64,000 nucleotides of DNA from Pseudoxanthomonas kaohsiungensis (GCF_010211765.1 NZ_PDWO01000001.1:248001-312000), one strand, 5' to 3'. Shown: positions 7,027-15,418, numbered from the stretch's first letter. Notes: generated by a model from the letters alone, not told the origin. Made by a program: numbers and translations.

Positions 7027-7779
7027 ATGTTGGAGAACTCCGAGAACGGGGCGGCACATGCCGCCCCGAGGAAGGAGGCTGTGCCGGTCGATCTGGCCAG
7101 CCCCCTCCACAATGCACACCCGCGTCACTTCACGGCGCGGGAGCTGAGCCGCACTGAGCGCAAGCGACTCGATGTCTTCAGCTTTCGCAGTTGCAAGGAG
7201 AACCGGCAGGTCGACGTGATCGGTCCGTTCCAGCTGGGGTTCCGGCTGCAGCTGGAATTCGATCCAAGCGTCACCGCCGTCACCGAACGACCGCGCTACC
7301 TCGAGGTCGGTGAGAAGCAGGTCGAACTCTCCTTCTGGTGGCGACACAACACTGGACGTGAGCACTTTGCGCTACTGATTCCCGACGCGGATACGCTACC
7401 TGGTTCGGACGGGCGCCGACGCCCCCGACAAATCGATCGGTTACGCGCGGCGGCCCACGGCGCGGGCATTGATCTGCAACTGGTGACGGAAGATCAGGTG
7501 CGCAATCGGGAGCATCACGTCGAGCTGGCGTTTCAGCTGCTGCCTTGGGTGCAATCAGCATCCTGGCTCAAAGCCGACCTGGTGATGCGCCATGAGGTGA
7601 TCACCGCCGTACGTCGTTATGCCCGCTGCACGATCGACCAGCTGCAACAGGACCTGGCGATGTTCCCGCCCAGCCACGTGCTGATCGTGGTTGCCGAGTT
7701 GATTTACCTGGGGGTGTTGACCACAGATGCAACGCGGCGACTGATGCGACGCTCACTGATCTGGAGTACGGCTCGATGA
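7027..7779 (+). CDS. tnsA: TnsA-like protein with a degenerate endonuclease site
   Basis: A 250-residue protein in the position of TnsA, the endonuclease that cuts the 5' ends of Tn7-like elements. The hallmark LEFDPSVTAVTERP (Glu77) is well preserved, and the C-terminal half (ADLVMRHEVITAVRRYARCTIDQLQ) has the TnsA C-terminal helix-turn-helix character. However, where TnsA normally has PDFxV and then EVKP, this protein reads VELSFWWRH (Ser102 in the Asp position) and ALLIP (no Lys). The catalytic Asp and Lys therefore appear to be missing. It overlaps the tnsB-like start by 4 bases. Assignment rests on gene order plus the LEFDP motif; alignment of the degenerate part is by eye. Confidence 0.75.
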   Translation: MLENSENGAAHAAPRKEAVPVDLASPLHNAHPRHFTARELSRTERKRLDVFSFRSCKENRQVDVIGPFQLGFRLQLEFDPSVTAVTERPRYLEVGEKQVELSFWWRHNTGREHFALLIPDADTLPGSDGRRRPRQIDRLRAAAHGAGIDLQLVTEDQVRNREHHVELAFQLLPWVQSASWLKADLVMRHEVITAVRRYARCTIDQLQQDLAMFPPSHVLIVVAELIYLGVLTTDATRRLMRRSLIWSTAR

Positions 7780-9638
7780 GTACACAGTTGACCGAGGCCG
7801 ATGTTGAGGCTATCCGCGCCTGCCCCAAGCCGAACAAGGCCTCATTCGGGGACGAGGAATGGGCCGTCATCGATAACCGCATCCGCGCCATGGATAGCCT
7901 CCTGGAAGGCGCTAGTGTGTCGGCCGTAGCGACCCGCCACGCTATAGATCGCAAGACGCTGGCGCGCATGATTGGGTATGCAGTGCAGCGTTGCGAGTTG
8001 ACGGGGCGCCGTATCGGCTACGACGTATGTATCCCGCAAAAGCGCTTTTCCATTCGGGCACCCCGCCATGCGGTCATGCCACAGCAGGCCCATGCGTTCG
8101 CGTTCGAGATGGTCCTGCAAGCCTTGCCTGAACTGGGCCGCCTGGTGCAAAAGTTCAAAGGGGCCCTACCCAATCGACAACGCCGTAGTCCTGCGTTCAA
8201 TCGCTTGTACACGGCGATGGCCACCATGCTACGCGACAACGGCTATGCCGACGCGTATCCCCTCAACACGGTTGATGGTGGACGCCGTGCACTACAAAGC
8301 TGCCTGCGTCGCATGCGGGAAACTCGCGAGGCCGAGTATGCCTCCGAGCAACCCGAGGCCCCGAGCGTTACGCGCATCGAACATTTGTTTGCGCTGAAAC
8401 CGTTCGATCGGATCGAGTTTGACGAGCACCGGGTTGACGTCGAGGCGTGGATGGCGATGCCGCTGGCCGACGGCACCTATCGCCTGGAGCGCGTGAAGCA
8501 GTTGTGGATCTTAGTGATCGTCGACGTTGCAAGCGGCGCCATTCTGGCATGGTCGTTGGTGGTGGGACGCAAGTACCATCGACTGGATGTCCTGGCCTTG
8601 TTCGCCAAGGCGCTCCGGCCCTGGACTCCGCGCGAACTTCTCCTGCCCGATATGCGCTACTCGCCGCGCGCGTGGATGCCCTCTTGCTATCTGCAGGATG
8701 GGCTCGTGCCGCGAAGTGTGATGGCGGCACTGGATAACGACAGTAGCCACCTGGCCAAGATGTCGCTGGAAAACCTGGTGGACTACTACTTGGGCATTCT
8801 GCATTTCGGCCGCTCCGGCATGGGTCAGGGGCGAGCGCATATCGAGGCCCTGTTCAAGATCATCGAGAACGAATTGCTCCGCTACATCGCCGGCGGCTTC
8901 ATGCCGGAGACGGCACAGGGCAGCAAGTACGCCATCTCCACGCTGCAAGGCGATCGCTATCCCCTGATCGTGGAGTTCATGGAAGACCTGATCGACACCT
9001 ATGTCACCGCCCATAACGTTTCCAGTCTCAGCACACGCGAGCCGCGGTCGCCCAAGGAATTGATCGATGGCCACCTGGCATCGGGGGCCCTGCTATGGCG
9101 GTGCCCGGATACGGAAGAGCACGCGCGTCGTCTCACGGTCCAGCGCATGCAGGTGACGATCAAAGGCTCACAATCCAGCGGGGTGCCGCCATTGGTCTAT
9201 CAGGACTACGGCCGCTATCGCTCGCCTCAGCTAACCGGTCAATGGGGGCTGCTCGGTGATAGCTTTACGGCTACGTATGAAAATCCGGAAGACATCCGTC
9301 AGATGACCCTGTGGAGCGATGAAGGCAAGCGTCTGATGACGCTGCACGTCATGGCGCCGTACAACCAGGTGCCCCATTCCCTCGCTACTCGTATCCGCGC
9401 CGCTGCGTGGAATCGGAACCCGCTGGCACGTACGACAGAGGACACTCTGCATCAGGACAATGTAATGGCGTACCACGCCGGCGTACGCGCAGAGGCCGCC
9501 AAGATGCGCTCTTGGGCGAGCGGACTGATCTTGAGTGGGGATGTTCCCGCTGTCGCGCGCCCCGCGCCGTCTTCGCGTGATACCTCTGCCCCGCTTGCTG
9601 GCATGCGCCCGCCGGCGGGCCGTTTCCAGTTGCGCTGA
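7776..9638 (+). CDS. tnsB: TnsB/TniA-like DDE transposase
   Basis: A 620-residue transposase of the Mu/Tn7/Tn552 group that would bind the element ends and join 3' ends to target DNA. The N-terminal ~200 residues contain helix-turn-helix-type segments (VSAVATRHAIDRKTLARMIGY). The RNase H-like core carries the full triad: Asp216 (IEFDEH), Asp320 (ALDNDS) and Glu357 (AHIEALFK), with 36 residues between the last two. A beta-barrel-like segment follows (QDYGRYRSP, WGLLGDSF), and a Pro-rich tail probably contacts TnsC. The start ATG overlaps the tnsA stop. Unlike the TnsA- and TnsC-like partners, all catalytic residues are present. Confidence 0.9.
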   Translation: MSTQLTEADVEAIRACPKPNKASFGDEEWAVIDNRIRAMDSLLEGASVSAVATRHAIDRKTLARMIGYAVQRCELTGRRIGYDVCIPQKRFSIRAPRHAVMPQQAHAFAFEMVLQALPELGRLVQKFKGALPNRQRRSPAFNRLYTAMATMLRDNGYADAYPLNTVDGGRRALQSCLRRMRETREAEYASEQPEAPSVTRIEHLFALKPFDRIEFDEHRVDVEAWMAMPLADGTYRLERVKQLWILVIVDVASGAILAWSLVVGRKYHRLDVLALFAKALRPWTPRELLLPDMRYSPRAWMPSCYLQDGLVPRSVMAALDNDSSHLAKMSLENLVDYYLGILHFGRSGMGQGRAHIEALFKIIENELLRYIAGGFMPETAQGSKYAISTLQGDRYPLIVEFMEDLIDTYVTAHNVSSLSTREPRSPKELIDGHLASGALLWRCPDTEEHARRLTVQRMQVTIKGSQSSGVPPLVYQDYGRYRSPQLTGQWGLLGDSFTATYENPEDIRQMTLWSDEGKRLMTLHVMAPYNQVPHSLATRIRAAAWNRNPLARTTEDTLHQDNVMAYHAGVRAEAAKMRSWASGLILSGDVPAVARPAPSSRDTSAPLAGMRPPAGRFQLR

Positions 9639-9648
9639 GGTAGCTCAC

Positions 9649-10635
9649 ATGACCCTGGAAACGCATCCTCTCAACCGGCGAGTTCGCCCCAACATCATCA
9701 CCCGCCCTCAGGATCGGTTGGCTCAAGATCTTGGACTGGCACTGATGTACGGCCGCCCGAGTTTTCGAATCATAGGCTCTGGCCGCGCCGGCAAGACCAC
9801 GGCGGCCCGCATCCTGGAACTCACGCTCAAATGGCGTCCCTACAACATCGGCTTCTTGCGCATGGTCGCGGGAAGTCCGGACCGACATACGGAGGGCAAT
9901 TTCTTGCGCGAAATGGTTCTTGGCATGGGACTCAAGGGCGCTCGCAATGCCAATGCCCAAGACTCCACGGCCAGGATCATACGTGCGGTCGAGGAAGAGG
10001 CGGGGCGCGCCGATGCTGATCTCGTCATCATAGTTGTCGAGTCGGCCGAACTGCTCACACTCGAGGATTACGAACACATTGCGAAGGTCCACAATCACTT
10101 CAATGGAAGTCTGAGCCTGTTCTTCCTTTTTGTCTGCCAGAACGACAACAAACGTGGCGGTGCCGACGATCTCGCCTCCTTGGCTCCGCCGCATATTTAC
10201 GGGCGTTACTTCGTTGACCGTCACGTGTTCACCGGCTTGCTGTGGGAGATTCCCGAATATGACAAGGATCAACAAGACGCCTGTGATGTTGCCTTGGCGC
10301 TCCGGGAGTATGACCAAGGCTTGCGCCATCCACATGTGGACTCTCCTTCCGCTAGCGAAACGTTTGCAACCCGGGCATTTGCAAACGGGTGGCGCTTGGA
10401 GCAGGAACGCGATCCGATCCTCGCCGAGATCAAACTACTCTGCGCTCAGGAAGAACTAGCCGTCCCGAGTGACTGGTTGATGGTGTCCTTCGAGGTCTTC
10501 GTCTATCACGTACTCGTCCACGTAGCCGGTGATCGACCAGACTTCACAGGACTCACGCGAGATGACATTCGGTCTGGCCTACGAGCGTCGGCCTTCGCAT
10601 TCTTCGAACATGCTCGGCAGCGGGTGCGGAAATGA
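9649..10635 (+). CDS. tnsC: TnsC/TniB-like AAA+ ATPase
   Basis: A 328-residue AAA+ regulator that in Tn7-like systems polymerises on target DNA and links the target selector to the transposase. Walker A is GSGRAGKTT (residues 43-51, Lys49). The Walker B strand is unusual: LVIIVVESAELL (from residue 125), where the family norm is hhhhDEAQ. The metal-binding Asp is replaced by Glu131 and the catalytic Glu by Ser132. A sensor-1-like strand (SLSLFFLFVCQND) ends in Asn-Asp. The start ATG at 9649 is 10 bases after the tnsB stop and is preceded by GAGGTAG. The stop overlaps the tniQ start. An earlier in-frame start would overlap tnsB and is not favoured. Confidence 0.85.
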   Translation: MTLETHPLNRRVRPNIITRPQDRLAQDLGLALMYGRPSFRIIGSGRAGKTTAARILELTLKWRPYNIGFLRMVAGSPDRHTEGNFLREMVLGMGLKGARNANAQDSTARIIRAVEEEAGRADADLVIIVVESAELLTLEDYEHIAKVHNHFNGSLSLFFLFVCQNDNKRGGADDLASLAPPHIYGRYFVDRHVFTGLLWEIPEYDKDQQDACDVALALREYDQGLRHPHVDSPSASETFATRAFANGWRLEQERDPILAEIKLLCAQEELAVPSDWLMVSFEVFVYHVLVHVAGDRPDFTGLTRDDIRSGLRASAFAFFEHARQRVRK

Positions 10636-12005
10636 GCGCGCTATCCACTATGCCGATGCGTCTGGTGGGGGATCGATTCGAGTTGGTGCCAGCCCAATCC
10701 GCGTTCGGTTGTTTGCTCCGGCTAACGCGCCTCAATCAACTGAACTCGGCTGATTTCCGCAGTTTCTTCGGTCTCTATGTGCGTCGGGACGATGACCTGC
10801 ACCACGTCCTTGCCACCTCGCCAAGCCGTCGCCAGGCCATGGCTGCAGCACTCAAACTCGAACTCCCGAATACGTGGGATCCGGCGATCTGGAAGCCCTA
10901 CCGGGAACACCAGGTGCCGAGCGCTGTGACGACGCCATTACGGTACTGCGTGGCATGCATCCGGTTAGGCTACCACTGCCATGTCCACCAGCTTCCTTGG
11001 ATCAGCCACTGCCCATGGCATGGCGTCAACCTGAGAACGAACTGTCCCCGTTGCGACGGCAGCCTAGCCATGACCAGCGGAGCTGGGCGGAAGTTGCTGA
11101 CATGTTCGTGTGGGATGGATCTTCTCAACGAATCCGCCGCAGCCCGACTCAGCCGTCCTGTCGAAGGGGCCGAGCGCTATCTGGATACCTACCTCACGTG
11201 GGCGCAAACCATGCGTCACTGCCAAATACTGGTGGGTACCCCACCCGAGGTTCCGAGTTCTCATGCGCTAAGCCAGCTGGTGCAGTTGCCGGCGACGTTA
11301 CGACGGCCGGAATCCGCACCCTCGCCCACGCCTGCTCGCGCTTACCAGCGAGAACTGCCTTCCGAACGGTTGAGTCCCGCTGAGGATGCGCGGCGGATGA
11401 TGGGGTTACGAGACGCTGTTCCCAGGATGCTGCATTTGCCGCGTTTCATGGAGAACGGCTGCGCTTCGGTGGTAAGGGAAATAGCCCTTACCTTGCCTCC
11501 AGGAAGTCTGAGCCCTCGTGAGCGCACCTTCTTCCTTGGCATGGTGGCTGAGGAGAACGAAGAGCCGCTTCGACCTCAGGCCTCGGCGGTGGTGTGCTCC
11601 CTTCCCCCACTGGCCATGGGCGATCAGCGTTTTCTCAACTTGCAGTCAGTCCATCCCGTGTGTGCAAGGTTCCTGGTGCACCTGGAGGATGCGTTTGCTA
11701 TCGATGTGCCCGGTCTGGCGGCGGGTCTTCGCAAGCAGACCTTGGGGTTGCTCCGTCGCGTTCAGTGCGACGTCCTCTGCCGAAACTACTCAGAAGGTCT
11801 TCGGGCGATCTTGGCCAGGTATGTCCCGCAGCTTTATGCAGGGCATAAAAGGAGGCTCCAGCTGACCGTTCCATTGGCACTGGCGAGGCTAGATGGCAAT
11901 CCCTGTGTCTGGGTGGCATTCGCGTCCATGAGCACCTATGAGGACGCCAATGACCTGCTGACCGCCTCAGCTGGTCTGAAATGGACCCAGCCCCGGGGAA
12001 AGTGA
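10632..12005 (+). CDS. tniQ: TniQ/TnsD-like target-selection protein
   Basis: A 457-residue TniQ-family protein. The N-terminus has the typical LVPAQSAFGCLLRLTRLNQL opening. A zinc-ribbon region follows at about residues 108-165, with CVACIRLGYHCHVHQLP, HCPWHGVNL, NCPRC and CSCG, as in TniQ/TnsD. The long C-terminal portion is poorly conserved, as expected for the DNA-recognising part of TnsD. The protein would choose the insertion site, either a specific sequence (TnsD mode) or via another partner. No CRISPR effector or array is in the window. The start overlaps the tnsC stop by 4 bases. The gene ends about 110 bases from the proposed element end. Confidence 0.88.
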   Translation: MSALSTMPMRLVGDRFELVPAQSAFGCLLRLTRLNQLNSADFRSFFGLYVRRDDDLHHVLATSPSRRQAMAAALKLELPNTWDPAIWKPYREHQVPSAVTTPLRYCVACIRLGYHCHVHQLPWISHCPWHGVNLRTNCPRCDGSLAMTSGAGRKLLTCSCGMDLLNESAAARLSRPVEGAERYLDTYLTWAQTMRHCQILVGTPPEVPSSHALSQLVQLPATLRRPESAPSPTPARAYQRELPSERLSPAEDARRMMGLRDAVPRMLHLPRFMENGCASVVREIALTLPPGSLSPRERTFFLGMVAEENEEPLRPQASAVVCSLPPLAMGDQRFLNLQSVHPVCARFLVHLEDAFAIDVPGLAAGLRKQTLGLLRRVQCDVLCRNYSEGLRAILARYVPQLYAGHKRRLQLTVPLALARLDGNPCVWVAFASMSTYEDANDLLTASAGLKWTQPRGK

Positions 12006-12014
12006 CCAGATTTC

Positions 12015-12119
12015 AGTGCGTAGCGTCGAAAAGTGGGGAGGCGTGAGTGCGGGGCATTGACGTTGGGGTGTGCGGAGTGCGGGGCGTTGATAACTGAGGA
12101 GACGAAAGTGCTGGGGACA
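12015..12119 (+). repeat. Transposon end with four spaced transposase-binding-like repeats
   Basis: The motif AGTGCGgggC(A/G)TTGA recurs starting at 12015, 12046, 12076 and 12107, spacings of 31, 30 and 31 bases (about three helical turns). The copies at 12046 and 12076 match best (AGTGCGGGGCATTGA and AGTGCGGGGCGTTGA); the first and last are degenerate. The last runs into GGGGACA (12113-12119), which reads TGTCCCC from outside. This is the organisation of a Tn7-like end with multiple TnsB sites. The five bases after it are ACGCA, a candidate target duplication that could not be checked without the other end. Confidence 0.65.
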
Positions 12120-12157
12120 ACGCAGCAATCATGGACAATCTGTTCATCGCGCGCTTA

Positions 12158-12718
12158 TTAATCAACCACTTGCGTCTGGGCTACTTCTGCGTGTGCAACA
12201 CCCGCCATCACCAGCCCCTGTGGCGTGCGTGCGCCCTGCATTGCCCAGCGCAGGCCCATGTAGCCGCCATTCGAGTAGCCCACTACGGCAACGCGCCCCC
12301 CAGGGGCCAGTGCCGAGACCAGGCGGTCGATGAAGCCGACGTCGTCGACGTTCAACGCCTTGGCGGCGTAAGCGCCCGCCTTTCGGCAGTCGTTCCAGTG
12401 GCCCTTCCATCCATCGGGGTATGCGATCGCGATGCCCAGTTCGTCGGCCAGCCGGTCGAAGGTGTTGCCCGTCCAGCGCCGTATCCCTGCACCGCTGCCT
12501 CGCGATCCGTGCAGCACCACCACCAGACCCTCGCCGGTGGCGCCTGATCGGGGCTGGTAGACACCATAAGTCCGGCAGCGCCCGTCGTGTTCCAGCGACA
12601 GCCGCGTGTAGTGGCCACCAAGGTGTACCCTGCCGACCCGCTTTGGCATCAATACATGCGAGACCAGAAGCGCCGACGCCGACGCTGCGAATGCGGCAAC
12701 CACCAGCGCGGCGCTCAT
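12158..12718 (-). pseudogene. Truncated LpqC/PHB-depolymerase-like esterase
   Basis: A 186-residue frame with an N-terminal hydrophobic signal (residues 1-24). It begins a serine esterase of the LpqC/feruloyl-esterase group: VVVLHGSRGSGAG (oxyanion region), AYPDGW, a WNDCR segment, and the nucleophile elbow VVGYSNGG with Ser149. Family members run about 300 residues and carry the catalytic Asp and His in the last third. Here the frame stops soon after the elbow (AEVAQTQVVD), so both are missing. The break lies within about 50 bases of the proposed transposon end, which suggests the gene was cut by the insertion or a related deletion. Its start overlaps the stop of the upstream hydroxylase gene by 4 bases. 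Confidence 0.7.
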
Positions 12719-13473
12719 GGGACGCGGGAACCTGTGGCCGGCGTGCGAATCTCCTGCGCCACGTCGCGGAACGCGAGCATGTCGATGATCCGGCCGGACG
12801 CGCCGTCATAGAAGCCATGGGCCGTGGCGACAGCCTCGCGCGGATTGCGATACGTCCCGAAGATCATGTCCCATACCGGGAAGTTCGCGTAGTTCCAGGC
12901 ATGCACCCCACGCTCGTGATGGATGCCGTGGCTCTCCGGCCTTTGGATGAACCATCCCAGCCATCGCGGAGTCCGCAGCCGCGCATGCTGGAACACGACG
13001 CAGAAGCGGATGATCGCCACCGCCCACGCAGCCGCAAGCGGGTCCAGGCCGAGGACGGGCACGAGCAGCGTATTGGAGATCAGCAGGAACACCAATGCAT
13101 CGAGCGGATGGAGGAAGTACGCGCCCCAGGCGTCAACAGTCTCCGCGCTGTGGTGCATCTGGTGCCCCATCCGCCACAACCACGTCCTTCGATGCGCCAT
13201 ACGGTGGTATGCGTAGTGCAGCAGGTCGTAGGAAAGCGCGCCGACGACGATGCCCCCGACGAGGCCCAACCGATCGCCCGGCAGCAGATGGAATCCTCCC
13301 AGCAACGCCTTGTAGGCAAAGCCGGCGGCCAGCGCCAGCCCGAACGTGACCCCGCTGACCAGGGCCGCCCGCACGCGCCAGGAGCGCAGGCCATCGCCAT
13401 GCGCGGTTCGCGCGAGGTCCAGCAGGAGGAAGGCAGGGAGGAACGAGTACATCAGCACTTTTGGCCAAATCAT
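12715..13473 (-). CDS. Sterol desaturase/fatty-acid hydroxylase family protein
   Basis: A 252-residue integral membrane di-iron enzyme of the fatty-acid hydroxylase superfamily. It has about four to five hydrophobic segments and the three His clusters that bind iron: HYAYHRMAHR, HQMHH and HGIHHERG. The family hydroxylates or desaturates acyl chains or sterols; the substrate here is unknown. The start at 13473 (MIWPKVLMYSFLP) begins directly with a membrane helix. The frame extends upstream to 13668, but that part codes for implausible Pro/Gly-rich sequence and overlaps the divergent gene's leader. The gene is coupled (ATGA) to the truncated esterase downstream, so both were probably one operon. 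Confidence 0.88.
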   Translation of the reverse strand: MIWPKVLMYSFLPAFLLLDLARTAHGDGLRSWRVRAALVSGVTFGLALAAGFAYKALLGGFHLLPGDRLGLVGGIVVGALSYDLLHYAYHRMAHRRTWLWRMGHQMHHSAETVDAWGAYFLHPLDALVFLLISNTLLVPVLGLDPLAAAWAVAIIRFCVVFQHARLRTPRWLGWFIQRPESHGIHHERGVHAWNYANFPVWDMIFGTYRNPREAVATAHGFYDGASGRIIDMLAFRDVAQEIRTPATGSRVP

Positions 13474-13504
13474 GTCGTGATCCTGGGAGACAGGTGGGAC
13501 GGAC

Positions 13505-13527
13505 AAGGCGGGCTGGAGACCCGCCTT
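13505..13527. other. Stable hairpin in the divergent intergenic region
   Basis: AAGGCGGG (13505-13512) and CCCGCCTT (13520-13527) form a perfect 8-bp stem with a 7-base loop. It lies between the divergent hydroxylase (13473, minus) and hydrolase (13661, plus) genes. There is no clear T-run, so it may be an operator or a structured leader rather than a terminator. Confidence 0.45.
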
Positions 13528-13660
13528 GAGCTTCTGCAACCCGCGTCCTTCGGGCGTCCCCTGCGCGCCAGGCCGAGGGTGGCAGGCGACCCACTGACCG
13601 GTCGGAGACGCGCAAGGGACGCCGGAAAGGGATCGTGTCGCCCCTTCCGGAGGTGATGTC

Positions 13661-14545
13661 ATGTCCACTGCAGATTCCGTTCCCGTCCTGGTGGTCCTTC
13701 CCGCGATGGGAGTCGCGGGTCGGTATTACTCCCGCTTCACCGAGGCGCTTGCATTACGCGCACAGGTGCATGCCCTCGCCTGCGACCTGCTCAGCGGCGG
13801 CGGCCGGCGCCGCGGAGCGCGCGATTTCGGGTACCGCGAGATCGTGGAGCATGAGATCCCCGCCATCGTCACTGGCATCCGGAAGCGGTTTCCCGGCCGT
13901 CCGGTCATCCTCTGCGGGCACAGCCTCGGCGGCCAGCTGGCCCTGCTCGCCTCGTCCCGGATGCCCGAACCGCCGGATGGGCTGGTACTCATTGCAGCCG
14001 GAACCGCCCACCATCGCGCCTGGCCTCCCGGAGCCAGGCTCAAGGCACGCCTGATCGTGCGGCTGATCCGCCTGGCCGCCGGACTACTACCGTGGTACCC
14101 GGGCGACATGCTCGGGTTCGGCGGAGACCAGCCGAGAAGATTGATGCGCGACTGGGGTTACAACGCCACGACAGGCCGCTATCGCCTGGAGGGAAGCAGC
14201 GTCGACGAAGCGCAACTGGCGAAGGCTATGTCCTCTCTGCAGTTGCCGGTCCTCGCAGTCGGCGTCCACGGCGACCTGGTGGCGCCGGAAGGCGCCCAGA
14301 TCGAGTTGATCGCACCGCTACGGTCGGCCTGCGTGCAGCGGGTGGTGTTGGAGGGGGCAGTTTACGGCGGGCGCTGGCGCCGGCATTTCGGGTGGGCGCG
14401 CAATCCCGAAGCGGCTGCGGATGTCATCTCGCATTGGGTGAAGCGCTTGTGGCCGGGTGGCCCGGCCTTCGAAGGCAATCTGGGAGACCCACGTGAATCC
14501 AGGGTCGCCAGCCGTGCTGGTCAGGCAACGAGCGCGTCGAGCTAG
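13661..14545 (+). CDS. Alpha/beta hydrolase
   Basis: A 294-residue cytosolic alpha/beta-hydrolase. Visible elements are the first strand and oxyanion loop (VLVVLPAMGVAGRYYSRF), the nucleophile elbow VILCGHSLGGQLAL (Ser near residue 89), a candidate acid in VGVHGDLVAPEGA, and a late His in WRRHFGW. These are the expected order for a Ser-Asp-His hydrolase of the YheT/serine aminopeptidase type. The natural substrate cannot be deduced. The last ~25 residues (EGNLGDPRESRVASRAG...) look poorly conserved. The start at 13661 is preceded by GGAGGTGATGTC. It is a single gene, divergent from the hydroxylase. The 281 bases after its stop contain no supportable gene. Confidence 0.85.
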   Translation: MSTADSVPVLVVLPAMGVAGRYYSRFTEALALRAQVHALACDLLSGGGRRRGARDFGYREIVEHEIPAIVTGIRKRFPGRPVILCGHSLGGQLALLASSRMPEPPDGLVLIAAGTAHHRAWPPGARLKARLIVRLIRLAAGLLPWYPGDMLGFGGDQPRRLMRDWGYNATTGRYRLEGSSVDEAQLAKAMSSLQLPVLAVGVHGDLVAPEGAQIELIAPLRSACVQRVVLEGAVYGGRWRRHFGWARNPEAAADVISHWVKRLWPGGPAFEGNLGDPRESRVASRAGQATSASS

Positions 14546-14826
14546 GCGCCGCGCCGCTGGAGCACAAGCGTCATGCGGCGTGCCAAGACGGCGCAACGCG
14601 AGATGCACGCCCTCCGCGCAGTTCAAACGGCGCAGCCGCCCTGGTCGGGGGTCACCTGGGCCACCGCCTGGAACAACCGCCCGTAGCCCCGGTGCGCGCC
14701 GCAGCGCCCTCCACGACAGCCCCTAGGCGAAGCGCTTCGAGCTGGTGCAGGCCCCGACGCCGGCGTCCTGGCAAAGCGGTGGCGTCGCGCCGGCGCGGAC
14801 GAAGACCCGCCGCGCCGCGCCGCGCC

Positions 14827-15270
14827 TCAAGGCTTGCACGCCTCCGCCACGGCAGCATCCCGCTTGCGCAGGTCCTTGATCGTCCGCCACGGGCCCAGTT
14901 GATAGAGCTCGCGGTCGCGTCGGGCCTTGGCCGCTTCGCAGCGTCCTATCGAGGACTTTCCGCTGGCGCCACCGTCGCTCGTCCGAGATCGCCTGGAGCC
15001 CGACCGCCCGGGACCCGGGCTGCCGCGCCACTCCTTGTCCCGCTGGCGGCTGGCCGCCTCCATCTGCCGGATGCGCTGGAGGTGGGATTCGTCGGGCGGC
15101 GCGTAGGTCCCGTGCTGCCAGGTCTTCTCCGTGGCCTGCCCCGCCGCGCATGGGGCTGACTGGTAGGCGATCTCGTTCCCCGCGACGCACTTGAACACCT
15201 GTTGCGCCTCCGTGGTGAAGGGAAGCCAGCCCAGGGTCAGCAGGATCGCGCGGCGTGCATGGGGTCGCAT
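14827..15270 (-). CDS. DUF4124 domain-containing exported protein
   Basis: A 147-residue protein with a signal peptide (RRAILLTLGWLPFTTEAQQ). A DUF4124 motif follows at about residues 23-55 (VFKCVAGNEIAYQSAPC), the small Cys-containing domain common in proteobacterial periplasmic proteins. The remainder is Arg/Gln-rich and probably helical (LQRIRQMEAASRQRDKEW) and ends with two Cys that may form a disulfide. The start at 15270 gives the signal peptide; the frame is open further upstream without one. Function unknown; DUF4124 proteins are often secreted or envelope-associated. Confidence 0.8.
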   Translation of the reverse strand: MRPHARRAILLTLGWLPFTTEAQQVFKCVAGNEIAYQSAPCAAGQATEKTWQHGTYAPPDESHLQRIRQMEAASRQRDKEWRGSPGPGRSGSRRSRTSDGGASGKSSIGRCEAAKARRDRELYQLGPWRTIKDLRKRDAAVAEACKP

Positions 15271-15418
15271 GCCTGCAGCGTATGCACCGCCGCAGGCTGG
15301 CGCCCGCGGGAAACGCCGGCGCACCGGGTCAGAAGCGCCTGAAACCCGCGTCGGTGATCCTGGCGCGCCGGGAGTGGCCGCATCCGGGTCGCGCCCGGAT
15401 GCCTGCTGCCGCGGCGGG

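Larger units (their letters stand above)
7027..12119 (+). mobile_element. Tn7-like transposition module with one element end
   Basis: Four co-directional, tightly packed genes encode TnsA-, TnsB-, TnsC- and TniQ/TnsD-like proteins. They are followed by a non-coding stretch with four regularly spaced repeats and a terminal GGGGACA at 12113-12119, which matches the 5'-TGT...ACA-3' ends of Tn7-like elements. The opposite end was not found; it may lie to the left, possibly beyond the window, so the real element could include the accessory and metal genes. The left boundary given here is simply the start of the tnsA-like gene. Confidence 0.75.

Noticed and set aside
14546-14826. Short frames between the alpha/beta hydrolase and the DUF4124 gene
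   Set aside because: All are Arg/Pro-rich GC-shadow frames without ribosome-binding sites or family features.
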